This document shows positions 12,441-24,400 of a stretch of DNA of 64,000 nucleotides, piece by piece. The DNA comes from Cynocephalus volans (taxonomy: Eukaryota; Chordata; Mammalia; Dermoptera; Cynocephalidae). Each line of letters begins with the position of its first letter. Position 1 is the first letter of the stretch. The notes under the pieces are model-generated. The model searched no databases, was not told the DNA's origin, and was given only the letters and a program-made list of their open reading frames with translations. The stretch covers positions 32,281,864 through 32,345,863 of the forward strand of contig NC_084465.1 in NCBI RefSeq assembly GCF_027409185.1, in the 5' to 3' direction. A program made the translations under genes and the position numbers.

Positions 12441-12945
12441 TATATTCCAAAATCATTCTCTCTCTCTCTCTCTCTCTCTCCCTCTCTCTCTCTCTCCTCC
12501 TGTTGACTCAAAATTGACTGTGCTTAGGGATGCCCAGATTTCCAGTAAAATATTATTTCGGGGTATGTCTTTTGTCTTCGAGAGTGTTTCCAGAGGAAAT
12601 TAGCATTTGAATCTGTAGACTGAGGCAGAGAAGATCATTACCCTCCCCAGTGTGGCTGGACATCATCCAGTCCATTGAAGGACCAAACAAAGAGGCAGAA
12701 GAAGGGTGGATTCAATCTTGTTTGAGCAGGAATGTACATCTTCTTCTGTCCTCGAATATCAGTACTCCTTGTTCCTGGCCTTCAGATTCTAACCAGGACT
12801 TAAAGCATTGGCTTCTCTGGTTGTCAGGCCTTTGGACTTAGACTGAATGCTATCACCAGCTTTTCTGTTCTCCAGTTTGCAGATGGCAGATCACGGGACT
12901 TCTAGGCATCTGTAATTGTGTGAGTTGATTTGTATAAATCTTTCT
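12331..12945 (+). repeat. Ancient interspersed repeat with internal microsatellites, family not named
   Basis: It begins gttagtcagggttctccaga, a phrase I know as the end of a common mammalian repeat. It continues in that repeat's order: gatgcccagatttccagtaa, gtgtttccagaggaaattag, catcatccagtccattgaag, gacttctaggcatctgtaat. I recall the layout but cannot give its family name with confidence. The right-hand terminal repeat is missing and replaced by pyrimidine-rich sequence. Confidence 0.55.
12391..12500. repeat. Compound (TA)n-(TG)n-(TA)n-(CT)n microsatellite
   Basis: Runs of ta (12391-12401), tg (12418-12431), ta (12432-12445) and ct (12458-12495) follow each other inside the repeat at 12331-12945. 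Its open frames encode only repetitive Ser-Leu or Tyr-Ile strings, so they are not genes. Confidence 0.85.
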
Positions 12946-12975
12946 TTCTTTCTCTCCCTGACCCCCACCCCCCCC

Positions 12976-13056
12976 AGGGTAGTTCAAAAAGTTGATGGAA
13001 GGATTCATGTTATCTTTCAATTCTACATCTTTCCATCAACCTTTCGAAGTACCCTC
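12976..13056. mobile_element. Palindromic mariner-like MITE, copy B
   Basis: Left arm agggtagttcaaaaagttga, right arm tcaacctttcgaagtaccct: the same ends as copy A, with about 81 bp between the extremes. It lies directly after a C-run (12962-12975). Confidence 0.75.
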
Positions 13057-13109
13057 ATGTATGTGTATGTATACGTGTGTGTGGGTGTGTGTATGTGTGT
13101 GTGTGTGAG

Positions 13110-13400
13110 GGGCAGAGGGGGCAAGTTCATGCAGGGCCTTGCAGGCAAACGTAAAGACTTTGGTTTTTACACCCTGAGTGATAAATCACAGGAGAATTTT
13201 CAGCAAAGTACTTTTTAAAAGAATTATTTTAGCTACTGGGTTGAGAATAATACAGCAAAATGATAAATTAGTACAAATCAAGTGTGTGGTGCTATCTCCG
13301 TGCACTAAGTCAGTTGCTTTATGTATATTAACTCATTTAATGTACTCCAGAGAGCGGGGCAAGAATAGAAGCACGGAGACCTGTTCAGGTTATTCTTTTT
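13110..13400 (-). repeat. L2-like remnant, - orientation
   Basis: The phrases catgcagggccttgcaggca, aagactttggtttttacacc and caagaatagaagcacggaga match the reverse complement of L2 as seen again at 53.4 kb. The middle part (13290-13345) looks MIR-like. Confidence 0.45.
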
Positions 13401-13439
13401 TTTTTTTTTTTTTACTGAATTATGGATATTCCCCCATAA

Positions 13440-13507
13440 GAGGGTACTTCAAAAAGTCTCAGGAAAGATTCACATTATCTTTTCCATAAACTTTTTGAAG
13501 TACCCTC
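13440..13507. mobile_element. Palindromic mariner-like MITE, copy C
   Basis: A 68-bp copy with arms gagggtacttcaaaaagtct and aaactttttgaagtaccctc. It is shorter than the others by about 12 bases in the centre. The flanks are ...ataa and ata..., consistent with insertion at TA. Confidence 0.8.
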
Positions 13508-14214
13508 ATATATTCTAAGCATCACTTATCTTTTGCTGAGTATATGCAGTTGCAAATATCTTTTCCTAGTCTGTGGGTTGTTCTACTATTTAAGTTGTAC
13601 ATTTTGTTATTCAGAAGTTTAAAATGTTAACATGGTCAAATTCACCACCTTTTTTTTTTTTGAATAGTTTTTTTTTCATTTTTCTTAGACTCTTATACTT
13701 GGTCTTCCTGAAATATTGAACTGCTTTCCCAAACACATGCCACCATTCATACCACAGAGTCTAAACTCATTTGGGGTGGGATTTTAACCGAATTTTGATG
13801 AAGTCTAATTTATCTATTTATTTTCTTTTGTTGTTTGTGCTTTTGGTATTGTGTCTAATCAACCATTGACTAACCCAAGATTATAAACATTTATTCCTCA
13901 GTGTTTCTTATGACGTTTCTTCCAAGAATTTGGCTCTTACATTTAGACCTGTGCTTCACTTTGAGTTAAAATTTTTATGGTGTGAGGAGGGGATCCACCT
14001 TCATTCTTTCACATGTGGCTATGCAGTTGTCCCAGCACTAGCAATTGAAAGGACTGTTTTTCCCATTGAATTATCTTGTCACTTTGTTGAAAATCAATTG
14101 AACATATTGTTAAGGTTTACTTCTGGACTCTAAATTTTATTTTGTTGATCTGAATGTCTATCTTTATGTCAATACTTCACCATCTTGATTAATGTAGCAT
14201 TGCAGTAAGTTTTG

Positions 14215-14652
14215 TGCTATGGGTTGAATGTGACCCCCCAAAATTCATGCACTGGGAACTTGATCCCCACTGTAATAGACAGTGGGAAACCTGGTTATGG
14301 AATTAACAGGTGGGGTCTTTAGAAGGTGATTGGATTGTGACTGCCCTTATGACTTGATTAAACTATTAATGGGTTAATGGTTTAATGGGTTATCTGGAAG
14401 TGTTTCTCATAGCTTTCTAAGGAGGGCAAGTGAGTAGGTTAGCTCTCTTGCTCATGTCATGCTTGCCATGTGATACCTTGGTCACCATTAGACCTTGTAG
14501 AGAGCTCCTGCCATCAAGAAGGCCCTTACCAGACGTGTTGCCTGGACATTGAACTTCCCAGCCTCCAAAATTGTAAGAAATAAATTTCATTTCTTTATAA
14601 GCTACCCAGTTTCTGGTATTTTGTTATAAGTAACAGAAAATGGACTAATACA
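14215..14652 (+). mobile_element. Solo MaLR-type LTR with 5-bp target duplication
   Basis: The element runs from tgctatgggttgaatgtgac to tggactaataca, so it has the TG...CA ends of an LTR. Near its end it has the polyadenylation stretch gtaagaaataaatttcattt. The 5-mer ttttg stands at 14210-14214 and at 14653-14657, an exact duplication. It belongs to the same group as the reverse copies at 26591, 31576 and 53764. Confidence 0.85.
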
Positions 14653-15070
14653 TTTTGAAACAGGAAAGTGTGCACCTTCCAACTTTGTTCTTTTTCAAGT
14701 TTGTTTTGGCTATTCTGGGTCCTGTGCATTTCCATATGAATTTTAGGACCATTTTGTCAACTTCTGCAGAAAAGACAGCTGGGATTTTGATAGGAATTGT
14801 GTTAAAACTCTGGATCAATTTGATGAATATTGCCATCCTGACAATATTGTCTTCAAATCTATGAATATGGGATATCTTTGTATATACTTAGATCTTTAGT
14901 ATTTTTTAATGTTTTAAAGTTTTCAGTGCACAAGTGTTGCACTTATTTTGTTAAATTTATTCCTAAGTGTTTGTTCTTTTTGCTACTATTGTAAATGCAA
15001 TTGTTTTCTTAATTTCATTTTCAGATTATTCATTGATAAAATTGAATAGAATATATTTTTGTGTGTTGAT

Positions 15071-15474
15071 TGGTATGGATTGAATTATTTTCCCCCAAAT
15101 TCATACATTAAAGTTCTAACCCCCAATGATATCGTATTTGGAGATGGGGACTTTGGGAAATAATTAGGTTTAGATGAGGTCAGGAGAGGGGGGACCTCAT
15201 GATGGGTTTAGTGCCTTTATAAGAATAGACACCAAAGAGTTTGCTCTCCACCTACTCCCCTCACCCTCAGCACACATAAAGAAAGGTAAATGTGAGCACA
15301 CGGAGAGATGGCAGCCACTGACAAGCCAAGAGAAAAGGCCTCAGATTGAAACCTAACTTGCTAGCCTTGATCTTGGACTTCCCAGCCTCCAGAACTGTGA
15401 GAAGTAAGTTTTTTGTTGTTGTTTAAGCCACTCAGTCTATGATATTTTGTTATGGATGCCTGAGCTGACCCTGA
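15071..15474 (+). mobile_element. Solo MLT1-type MaLR LTR
   Basis: Starts tggtatggattgaattattt and carries gttctaacccccaatgatat, tcttggacttcccagcctcc, agaactgtgagaagtaa and gccactcagtctatgatatt in the usual MLT1 order. The 5-mer ttgat flanks it exactly (15066-15070 and 15475-15479), within the same L1. Confidence 0.85.
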
Positions 15475-16008
15475 TTGATCATATATAGTGCAACCTTGCT
15501 GAATTTATTTGTTCTAATAGTGTGTGTGTGTGTGTGTGTGTATCCTTTAATATTTCTGTATGCAAAATCATGTATTTGTGAATGGAGATAGTTTTACTTC
15601 TTTCTGTCTATTCTGGATGCCTATTCCCATTTTTTCCTTGCCTAATTGCCATGTCTAAAACTTTCAATACAATGTTGAATAGAGATGGCGAGAGTAAGCA
15701 TCTTTGTCTTGTTACTAATTTTAGGAGGAAATAATTCAGTCTTTCATCCTTAAGTATTATGTTAGCTGTGAGGTTTTCCTAAATAACTGATCAGGTTGAA
15801 GCATTTCTCTTTTATTTCTAGCTAGTTGAGTGTTCTTTTATTATGAAAGGTTGTTGGATTTTGTTAAATGCTTTTCTGCATCTATTGAAATCATCAATTT
15901 TGTTCTTTTTTCTATTAAATGACACATCAAATTAATTGATTTTTGAATGTTAAACCAACCTTGCATTCTTGTAATAAATTCCACTTTGTCATGGTGTACA
16001 GTCCTTTT

Positions 16009-16012
<4 letters not shown>

Positions 16013-16043
<31 letters not shown>

Positions 16044-16179
16044 TTTTTTGTCGTTTTTTCGTGACCGGCACTCAGCCAGTGAGTGCACCGGTCATTCCTA
16101 TATAGGATCCCAACCCGCGGCGGGAGCGTCGCTGCGCTCCCAGCGCAGCACTCTACCGAGTGCGCCACGGGCTCGGCCC
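16013..16179 (-). mobile_element. GC-rich composite tRNA-like SINE with 16-bp target duplication
   Basis: Read on the - strand it starts gggccgagcccgtggcgcac, has tcggtagagtgctgcgctgg and a B-box-like ggttgggatcc, then gaatgaccggtgcactcact and gtgccggtcacgaaaaaacg, and a long (aaat)n tail. The sequence tacagtccttttttat repeats exactly at 15997-16012 and 16180-16195. It is the same type as the element at 23793. The CpG-rich body suggests relative youth. Confidence 0.85.
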
Positions 16180-16260
16180 TACAGTCCTTTTTTATGAATA
16201 TATGTTGCTGAATTTGGTTTGCTAGTTTTTTTTTTTTTTTTTTTTGAGGATTTTTGTAAC

Positions 16261-16363
16261 TTTTTTGGGAGGGGGGAGGTAGAGGGTGGTGGACAGCTGG
16301 CCAGTGCCGAGATCCAAACTCCTGACCTTGGTGTTATCAGCACCATGTACTAACCAGCCAGCT
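16261..16363 (-). mobile_element. Monomeric tRNA-Ile-like SINE, diverged
   Basis: On the - strand gagctggctggttagtacat, then ggtgctgataacaccaaggt and a B-box-like gtttggatctc appear in order, ending cactggccagctgtcc. It is clearly the monomer type of 3719 but older, with an eroded tail. No clean target duplication was found. Confidence 0.65.
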
Positions 16364-17029
16364 CTTTTGTGTCTATTTTTAAAAGATGTTTGTCTGAAGT
16401 TTTCTTTTCTTGTGATTTCTTTGTTTGGTTGGTGTCAGAGTAATCCTTGCCAGAATGAGTTATGAAGTGTTTCCTACTTTTCTATATTTTGAAATAGTTT
16501 CTGAAGGATTATTCTTCAAATGTTTGGGAATTTAGCAGGGAAGCCATCTGGAGTTGGGCTTTTCTTTCTGGATAGTTTTTTTGTTTATTTGTTTGTTTTG
16601 GGGTTTTTTGTTGTTGTTAATTCAATCTCTTTACTTATTATAAATCTGTTCAGGTTTTTTTCCTTCTTGAGTCAGGTTAGGTAGTTTGTGTCTTTCTAGG
16701 AATTTTCCCATTTTATTGAAGTGATCTAATTTGTTAGCAATGGTTGTTCATAGTATTCCTTATTATTCCTATTTATTTTTCTAAGTTGTATGTTTTAGTA
16801 ATGGTTCTTTTTTCTTGATTTTTATTAATTTGAATTTTATCTCTTTATTTCTTAGTCTCACTTAAGACTTGAGGATTTTGTTGATCTTCTCAAAGAACCA
16901 ACTTTTGGTTTCATTGATTTTCTCTTTGATATTCTGTTTATTTTTTGCTCCAATCTTTATAATTTCCTTTCATCTGCTTAGGTTTGATTTAGATTTCTCT
17001 TCCTTTTTTAGTTACATGCCTCTAATCTT

Positions 17030-17560
17030 GCCCCACCTCTTCCAACTCATCTTCCTCAACTGTTGCCAGAGTTATTTGTGTATCTGAGACACAAATTTGA
17101 TGGTGCCATTCAGATGCTTAAAATCTTCTAATTCTCATTCTTTACAGAGTAAAATTCAAATTCTGTAGAACGGTATACAAAGTCATTCATGATCTTAACC
17201 AGTTTACCTTACTAGATCAAATCTACCTTTCCGCTCACATCAAACCAGGTACAATTATATGTACATCAATTACGTCTGTTCTTATACGTTTTCTCAACTT
17301 GTTGTGCTTTTCTCTCACTGACGTTTTAGACAATGCATAAACTCCAATCAGCCACACTTTCTGCTTAGTTATTTCCTCTTCCCTGCTGCCATTGCACTTG
17401 GCACAAGCCACTTTTTAAAGTCCTTACCAAATTATTTATTAACGCATGCCTTCATTATTGTTCTGTGAATTTCAGGATCTGAGATCCTGTCTTACAAATT
17501 ATGTCCCAGTAACTGATACATATGAGTGTTCAATAAATGTGTGTGGAAGTAAGCGGGGAA
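17030..17560 (+). repeat. L2 LINE 3'-region remnant
   Basis: The phrases tttacagagtaaaattcaaa, tacaaagtcattcatgatct, gccattgcacttggcacaag and gtgttcaataaatgtgtgtg follow the L2 3' end in order. It directly follows the L1 remnant. Confidence 0.6.
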
Positions 17561-17979
17561 AAGTGGTACGGTCTGGTATCACTTCCACTGGGAAAATGAG
17601 AAAATGGTTGATGTATTTCAGCGAGTGAAATGGAAAAGAGCGATGGGAAAGGGCCTCACACCTCATACTGCTTTGGTTCGTGAGAGCGAGAATACTGACA
17701 TCCTCGTGTTTGGGCTTAACCTTTGCAGCCTAGAGATCACTTTAGACGATGCTCAAGCTCCAGAACCAGCCTCATATTACTAAACTTATGAAGGCAGGTT
17801 GAGAAATTCGCCAAAGCTTAAGCCGAGTGCAGGTTCTTAGAGCGACTATGTCGGAGAAGCGTTTTGGTAATCTGGTGGCTTCCCTCAACCTCTGAGCAAG
17901 CTGTCAGCCGTGGCAAGGACGGAGGTAGAGACAAAAGACAACTAACCCGTAAGCCTTTCCCCGATTGTTGCCCCCAAGC

Positions 17980-18480
17980 CTTGTTTAGAGGCGTGTGTTC
18001 TCGTCGCGCACGCGTCAATTTTCCCCTTCTGGGATGAGCAAGGCAGTCTTTGCTCCTCGAGAAATTCTGAGGGGGTGGAGCCGAGCTGTTTCCAAGGTGA
18101 CGGAGCGGCGGCCTCGGTGGTCGATTGAGCGGGTCTGAGCGAGGTTCCCAGAGAGCCGCGCGTCGTCGGCTCGTCGGCGCTGTCATGGCGGGTGCGCTGA
18201 AGAAGGTGAGACGAATGGAGGTCACTGTTGGAATTTAGACCGCGGGGGTAGAGTCAGCCCGATAGCCCCTCTTCCGGAGGGTGGTGGCCCTAACAGGGAC
18301 CGACTCGGTTGTGTTTTGGGGGGCCTCGTTTAGCACTGCCCTCAGATGATCGGGTTAGTGGCTACGCTCGGAGAAACAGAGCTCCGAGCCAGCGGTACTG
18401 AGAGACGTGTAGCTGGCAGTAGACCGGGTGTAGCCAGGGGAGTCGTGGTTTTGCTTTTTCTTAGCGTGGTGGACGGGTGA
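17980..18480 (+). promoter_or_regulatory. NDUFA5: CpG-island promoter of NDUFA5
   Basis: CpG density jumps here against a CpG-poor background and falls again after exon 2. At 18005-18014 cgcgcacgcg is close to an NRF-1 site, the usual driver of nuclear genes for respiratory-chain subunits. The start codon context tcATGGCGGg also resembles a YY1 site. No TATA box lies at a fitting distance, as expected for a housekeeping gene. The transcription start cannot be fixed by reading. An antisense open frame across the island (18225 to 17818) is a by-product of its GC content. Confidence 0.75.
18185..18205 (+). CDS. NDUFA5: NDUFA5 coding exon 1
   Basis: Seven codons, MAGALKK, from the ATG inside the CpG island to the donor aagaag|gtgaga. 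The ATG at 18185 is chosen because it continues in frame into exon 2 and matches the family N-terminus. The 5' UTR lies just upstream. Confidence 0.95.
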
Positions 18481-21400
18481 CAATCATAGTAAACAGCATG
18501 AATCGTGTTTTGTTTTTGAACAGACCACGGGCCTTGTGGGGTTGGCTGTATGTGAGACTCCACACGAGGTATGTACCTCTTTTTTTCCCCCTTCATTCCT
18601 GAGTGCCCAAGGGAGACTACAACCCTGCGACCTTGTTGCAAAGTGAACAGGGTTCGGATAGTTCAAACCCCAAGTTACAATCCCACGAGAGCTCTTCAGA
18701 CAGGACGGTATCAACGTCGTTCGTTGATCAGATGCCACTTTTCTTTTTCTTTTTCTTTTTTTTCTGTTTTGCCATGATCTCTTAATTCGACCACTTTTCT
18801 TATTGGCTTTGTCCTTGGCATTCTCGTGGCTTCACTCGTGCGTACTTGTGTCAGCGCCCTCCCAAATCTCACCTTCCAACTTTAACCCCGCCTCACCGTT
18901 TCTGCTTAGGTGCCCTGGATTCCATACACCAAAGCTTACCGAAAGTATCGCACTAGCAATTGTCCCCTTTTCTCTTCTACTAGGTCTTTCCCATCGATAT
19001 TCAGAAATGCCTCCATCAAAAAAAATAAAACTTTCTTGATTTTTCTCCTTCCTTCAATAATGACACCATTTTTCTCCTTCCCTTTATATATAACTCAAAA
19101 AAGTTGTCTGTCTTACTGTCCCCAATTTCTCTTATTCCTCCTCAATGCACTTCAGTCAGTCTTGGCCACAGCTATTCTTTTCAAGGTCACAGTGATCTCC
19201 ATGCTGCTAAATCCAAATGGTCAGCTCACATTTCTCATCTTAACTGACCTAATAGCAGCATGTAACACATTTGGTACTCCTTCCATCAAGCACTTTACTG
19301 GGATTTAGGACTCTTTAGTCTCGTGCTTTCCCCCTTACTTTTGCTTTCTCCTTTTCTGGTTATTCCTTATATCCCCACTTTTAAATTTTGGAGTTCTTCA
19401 GGACTTAGTTCTTGGATCTTTATTTAGATTTGGTCTCTCTTGGTGACTGGACCGAGTTTAATGTTTTTAAATACCGTCTGTATACCGACAACTCTTAGAT
19501 TTCCATATCGAGCACTGACCACTTCCTTTATGAAAGTCTTGTATATTTAATTGCTTAGTGGACATCACCACTTGTATGTCAGACAACAACATGTCCAAAA
19601 TGGAGTTCCTGATATTGTCCCTAAAACCTTCTCTTCCCTCAGGCTTGCTCATCTCTGTGAATGGCAGCTCCATTCTTTTGACTGAAGTCAAAAACCTTGA
19701 AATCATTTTTTATTTCTTCCTTTCTCTCACACCTCACATTTGGTACTTCAGTAAATCCTCTGAAATCTACCTTCAAAATACGTCCAGATTTTGACTACAT
19801 CTCACTACCTTCTGCTACTACCCTCTTAGCCACTGTCATCACTGCTGTGGACGATTGCATTAATTTCCTAACTGCCTCTCCTTGCTTGTTATTGCCTCTC
19901 TTTGCTTGTTACTGCCTCAGTTTGGTGTTCTTTCAGCCAAGTGACTAGTCAGTCAGCTAAAATATGTCAGGTCATGCCAGTCCCTTCCTTAGAACCCTCA
20001 AATGTCTTTCCATTCCGTTCTAAATAAAAGTCAGAGTTCTTATAATCATCCTTCAGATCACTGTTCAACATACTGTATTCTACTGATTTATCTTGTTAGT
20101 TGTCTGTGTCTACTAGAATGTAGGTTTCATAAAGGTAGGGATTTTTTTTTATTGTTTTGTTCAGTGCTAGAACTCTGACTAGCACAGTATGTGCTCAACA
20201 ATGTTTGAATCAATGTCTTGCACTCATTATGATGAGTTCATAATGACTTTAGACTCATTATTGTCTAAAACTAAACTCATGATTTTCTCCTACTGTAAAT
20301 ATGTTTCTTCCTCTGTGAACTTATTTTTCTTGATGGTATCAGAATCTTTCTGCTCCCCAGGCTGGGAATTTGGGTATCATAATTGATGCTACCTTTTCTA
20401 TGAACCCTTCTCTGGTCTCTGCTGAAGTGATTTCTTCTTCCCTCATAGAATAATAATACTAACATTTATTGAAACAATGTGTACCAGGTACTGTTCTATG
20501 TTATACAATACCCTATGAAGCAGGTATTATTATCCCCATTTTATAGATGAGGAATGAAGGCATAGAGATGGAAGTAACTTATCCCGAGCAGTTAAGGAGT
20601 GGGACCAATATAAAGCCAGGCAGTCAGGTTCCAGTTGTTAGCACACTCTTGTATACCAAGGTCAAGGGTTTGGATCCCCATACCCACCAGCCACCCCCCC
20701 AAAAAATAAATAAATACAAAATAAAAATTCACATAACCAGTTAGCATACTCTTATACTCTTAACCATTGTTAAGTACTGTTTCTCTGCTCTACGTTTTTC
20801 CTACTCCTGCTGCACACACACTTATTTTTTATTTTATAGTATTTATCATTTTTCTTCTGTGTCTTACCTACAAAGCCTTAAACATAGTTGAGAGTGGGAT
20901 CCATGTCCAGTCTATCTTTATGTCCAAGTAGCACATAGTGTAGTATTTACTATACATGGGAGTACTGAGGAGTGTGTTTTTACTGAAAAAATGAATGTTC
21001 TTTAGAAGGGTTCATATACGTAATTATTGAAATGTTCACACTCAGAGTGACCATATGTCTTGTTTGCCTTTACTGTTTTGGTTTGCACCTATGTTTTGGC
21101 ATAAGGATTAATAATGTATCCTTTCACTTTCACAAGTGTCCCAGTTTGGATGATAAATTAGATATCCACCTATTCATAACATTCTTCCTTTATATTATAT
21201 TAATCATCCCTGTTTCTCATCTGTATTTCTCTAGGACCAGACATATTTTTAATCAGGAAAGATGAAAATTAAAAAAAAAGAAAAGCCAAATTTTAATCAG
21301 ATTGAAACTTTATTAAAATCCAATGTTAAAAACTAATATGTGCATGGTATTTTTAAATTAAAGAGGATAAGAATGAAAAGTATTTGTGAATCAAAATTTA

Positions 21401-24400
21401 AAGTTTAAATCAGATGAAGACTTTTGCATTTAGATATTTTCTAAAAAAACTGTGTGTATTGTTTATATTAGGAAAATAAGAATGAAATATCTACTTAATC
21501 AAATTTTAATGTGTACATCCATTTTTTTGGGGGGGGGTTAAAAATTATTTTTATAAGTATCTAGTAAAGAATAAAACAAAGTATGACTAGCGAGTGTTTT
21601 AGGGAGGTGGGATTATCTGTGATGTGCTTTCTTCTTTGTACCTGTGCATACTGGTACCTGCGCATTCTGGAACACAGATAATAATTGTGATGACTTGTTA
21701 TAGAACATAATGAAAGCAACATACAAGATAGACTGCACAGGTGACTGTTAGAGACTTTGTCAGATTTATCCCCAAGTGATGGTTGCAGAAATAGAAAGGG
21801 AATAATTAGAACCCTAGTCTCTTGATCAGGCTTTTCAATTATCATACACTTTGCTAAAATTTAAAAAAATGAGGTTAAATGGCTCCCCCCCATTGTGATT
21901 ATATATTATCTGACAATCTCTACATTGAATTAATAAAATACTCTGTATTATGGAACAGCATATTCAAATATATAAATAAATAATAATGGCTAAATATGCA
22001 GACTACTTTAAAAAAAAAAAAAAAAAAACAGTTCCTAAAGACCCTCAAGGGGTGTGTGTGTGTATTTGATAGCTATACGGCCATGCACACAGTCAGTGAG
22101 GGACTGCATATAGTAGAGTGGTCAGAGCAATAGGCGAGGTGTGTAGTAGGCTATACCATCTAGGCTTGTGTACGTATACCTCTGTGATGTTTCCACAACG
22201 ACTAAATTGCCTATCAAAGCATTTCTCAGAATGTCTCCCTGTCATTAAGTGATGCATGACTATATACAGTTGACCCTTGAACAATGAGGGGGCTGAGGAG
22301 ACCTTAGGACCACCAAACATAACCATCCCCCAGTCAAAAATTTGCATATGTGCCCTGGAGCTGGGCTGGCTTGTCATTTCTTAAGTAGTAGTTAACTGCT
22401 AATAGCCCCAAATTTTCCAATATACTTGTTTTTTTAAAAAAAAAATTCACTGTTTGTATAAGTAGACCCACATGATTCTAACTTGTGAATGAAACTAGGT
22501 ATTAGCGTCTATGGATTTTATACAATTAAACTAAAACAAATGTGAAATATATTTCTCCAGAAGTTTAAATAAGAAAAATTGAAAAAGAATTTGTAATGCC
22601 TAGGACCTTAATTGAGAAATGATTTAGTAAGTGATTTGATTGTGAAAAAGGTCTTTAGCAATAAGTTAGTTTTATTATTACTTGTTATACCTTTGAATTA
22701 TATACAACTTTTTTTATACAAAGAACATACAGAAGGGGTTTCTACATTTATACTTACATTTTTCCTAAGTTGTAAAGGGTGGGGATAGGGCATGGACATG
22801 AAGAAATTTCAGCAAAGACTTAAATGTTTTTTTAAAAAATGTGCAGTATTTTTTTTTTTTGTCTGTGAGACTTTTTAAAGTGTTCCATTAAATATTTGGT
22901 GATATTTTAACCTATGGAAATTTGTATGGTTTGTCTTTTCAGAAGCTAAGAATATTATACAGAAAGATTCTTGGTATTCTTGAGCAAATTCCAAAAAATG
23001 CAGCATATAGGAAGTATACAGAACAGATTACAAATGAGAGGCTGGATATTGTTGAAGCGGTAAGTAGCTAAATCAGTTTTGTTTTCTTGGATTTATGGTA
23101 TGCAATGTAATATTAAACAGCAATAAAAAATTCATTTGCTTGTTTTTTGCATATTTGCCACACTTTTTATTTTTATTCTACTTCCTTCAGTGCTTTTCTT
23201 CCATCCTTTCTCCCTTTCATTCAGCAAACTCCTGTTTATAAAATGCTTTCTATATGCAAGGCAGTATTAAGGACTGGAGTGCAACAATAAGATCAAGGCC
23301 TTGCTCTGAGGTAACTTTGCAGCTTGTCTTTTTACTTCTCTATCTAGTCCCTTATTGATCTTTTGCTTCTTATCTATAGATACATCAATCCTGATCTCTT
23401 TTTTCTAGTCTCAGAGTGGAGAAGAATGAAAGCAAAACAAAAAAAAATGTGGTGTTTTAAAGAAAACTGTCAAAAAAATTATTTTAAAAAGCGCTTTGCT
23501 GCAAAAAGAAGAGAACCAAGTTAGTTTGTCTTAACTAACAAAAGTTATATTGAGCATTGTTATGCTGAGACTAAATGTTTGTGTCCCCTGAAAATTCATA
23601 TGTTGAAGCCCTAACCCTTATTGTGGCTTTATTTAGAGATGCAGCCTCTAAAGAAGTAATTAAGGTTAAATGAGGTTTGAGGGGAGGGGGAATGATTCGA
23701 TAGGATTATTAGTGTTCTTATGAGAAGAGATACCAGAGACTACGTGCTTGATCTCTCTCTGCATGAAGATACAGCAAAAAGGCAGCTGTCTGGACTGAGC
23801 CCGTGGCGCACTCGGTAGAGTGCTGCGCTGGGAGCGCGGCGACGCTCCGTCTCGGGTTCAGATCCTATATAGGAATGACCGGTGCACTCACTGGCTGAGT
23901 GCCGGTCACGAAAAAACGACAAAAAAAAAAAAAAAAAAAGGCAGCTGTCTGCTGCAAACCAAGGGAAGAGCCCTCACCAGACACCAAACTATCACTTTGA
24001 TCTTGGACTTCCAGTATCCAGAACTGTGAGAAAATAAATTTCAGTTGTTTAAGCCACTCAGTCTATGGTATTTTGTTATGGCAGCCCAAACAGACTAATG
24101 CAAGTGTTTTATAGCTTCTTAATCAAAAGCCCTAGACAGGCACACAGTTCATTATTGTTAAATTTTCACATTAGTGATTATTTCATGGACTTTATGTAAT
24201 TATCCAAAATAGTGTTTATGAACTCTGAAAGTAATTTACATACATACATAATTGATCCTAGTGTGTATTTCTTATTAGATTACTAAACTAGTTCAAAGAG
24301 AATTTTTATCTTTTTTTGAGGTACACAGCAAAACAATGCAATTTGATTTGGAACATTTGTTCTTAGCTTAGCAATTCTGTTAGTAATTTACAGATTAAAG

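Larger units (their letters stand above)
13508..17020 (-). mobile_element. Old L1 ORF2 region, - orientation, hosting four nested insertions
   Basis: Reverse-complement L1 text can be followed in order: 13520-14214 (L1 3' part), 14653-15070 (tttggctattctgggtcctg; aattgtgttaaaactctgga), 15475-15996 (aatacaatgttgaatagaga), then 16196-16255 and 16365-17020. The gaps are two MaLR LTRs and two SINEs. The protein frame is scattered; the best surviving piece is on - at 14836-14645. One continuous L1 copy explains all the pieces. Confidence 0.75.

Noticed and set aside
12242-12603. Frames across the TA/TG/CT tracts
   Set aside because: Low-complexity translations of a compound microsatellite within an ancient repeat.
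1-17900. Exons of ASB15 on the - strand
   Set aside because: Expected near here by human gene order, but no ankyrin-repeat or SOCS-box coding text is visible; a non-coding exon cannot be recognised by reading.
17818-18225. 135-codon antisense frame across the NDUFA5 promoter
   Set aside because: It lies wholly in the CpG island and exon 1, has basic/Pro/Ser-rich content with no domain, and is best explained by GC-rich composition.
18790-20220. Frames of 78-132 codons in NDUFA5 intron 2 as an alternative exon or gene
   Set aside because: The stretch follows L2 phrases throughout; the frames are Phe/Leu/Ser-rich products of pyrimidine-rich repeat DNA.
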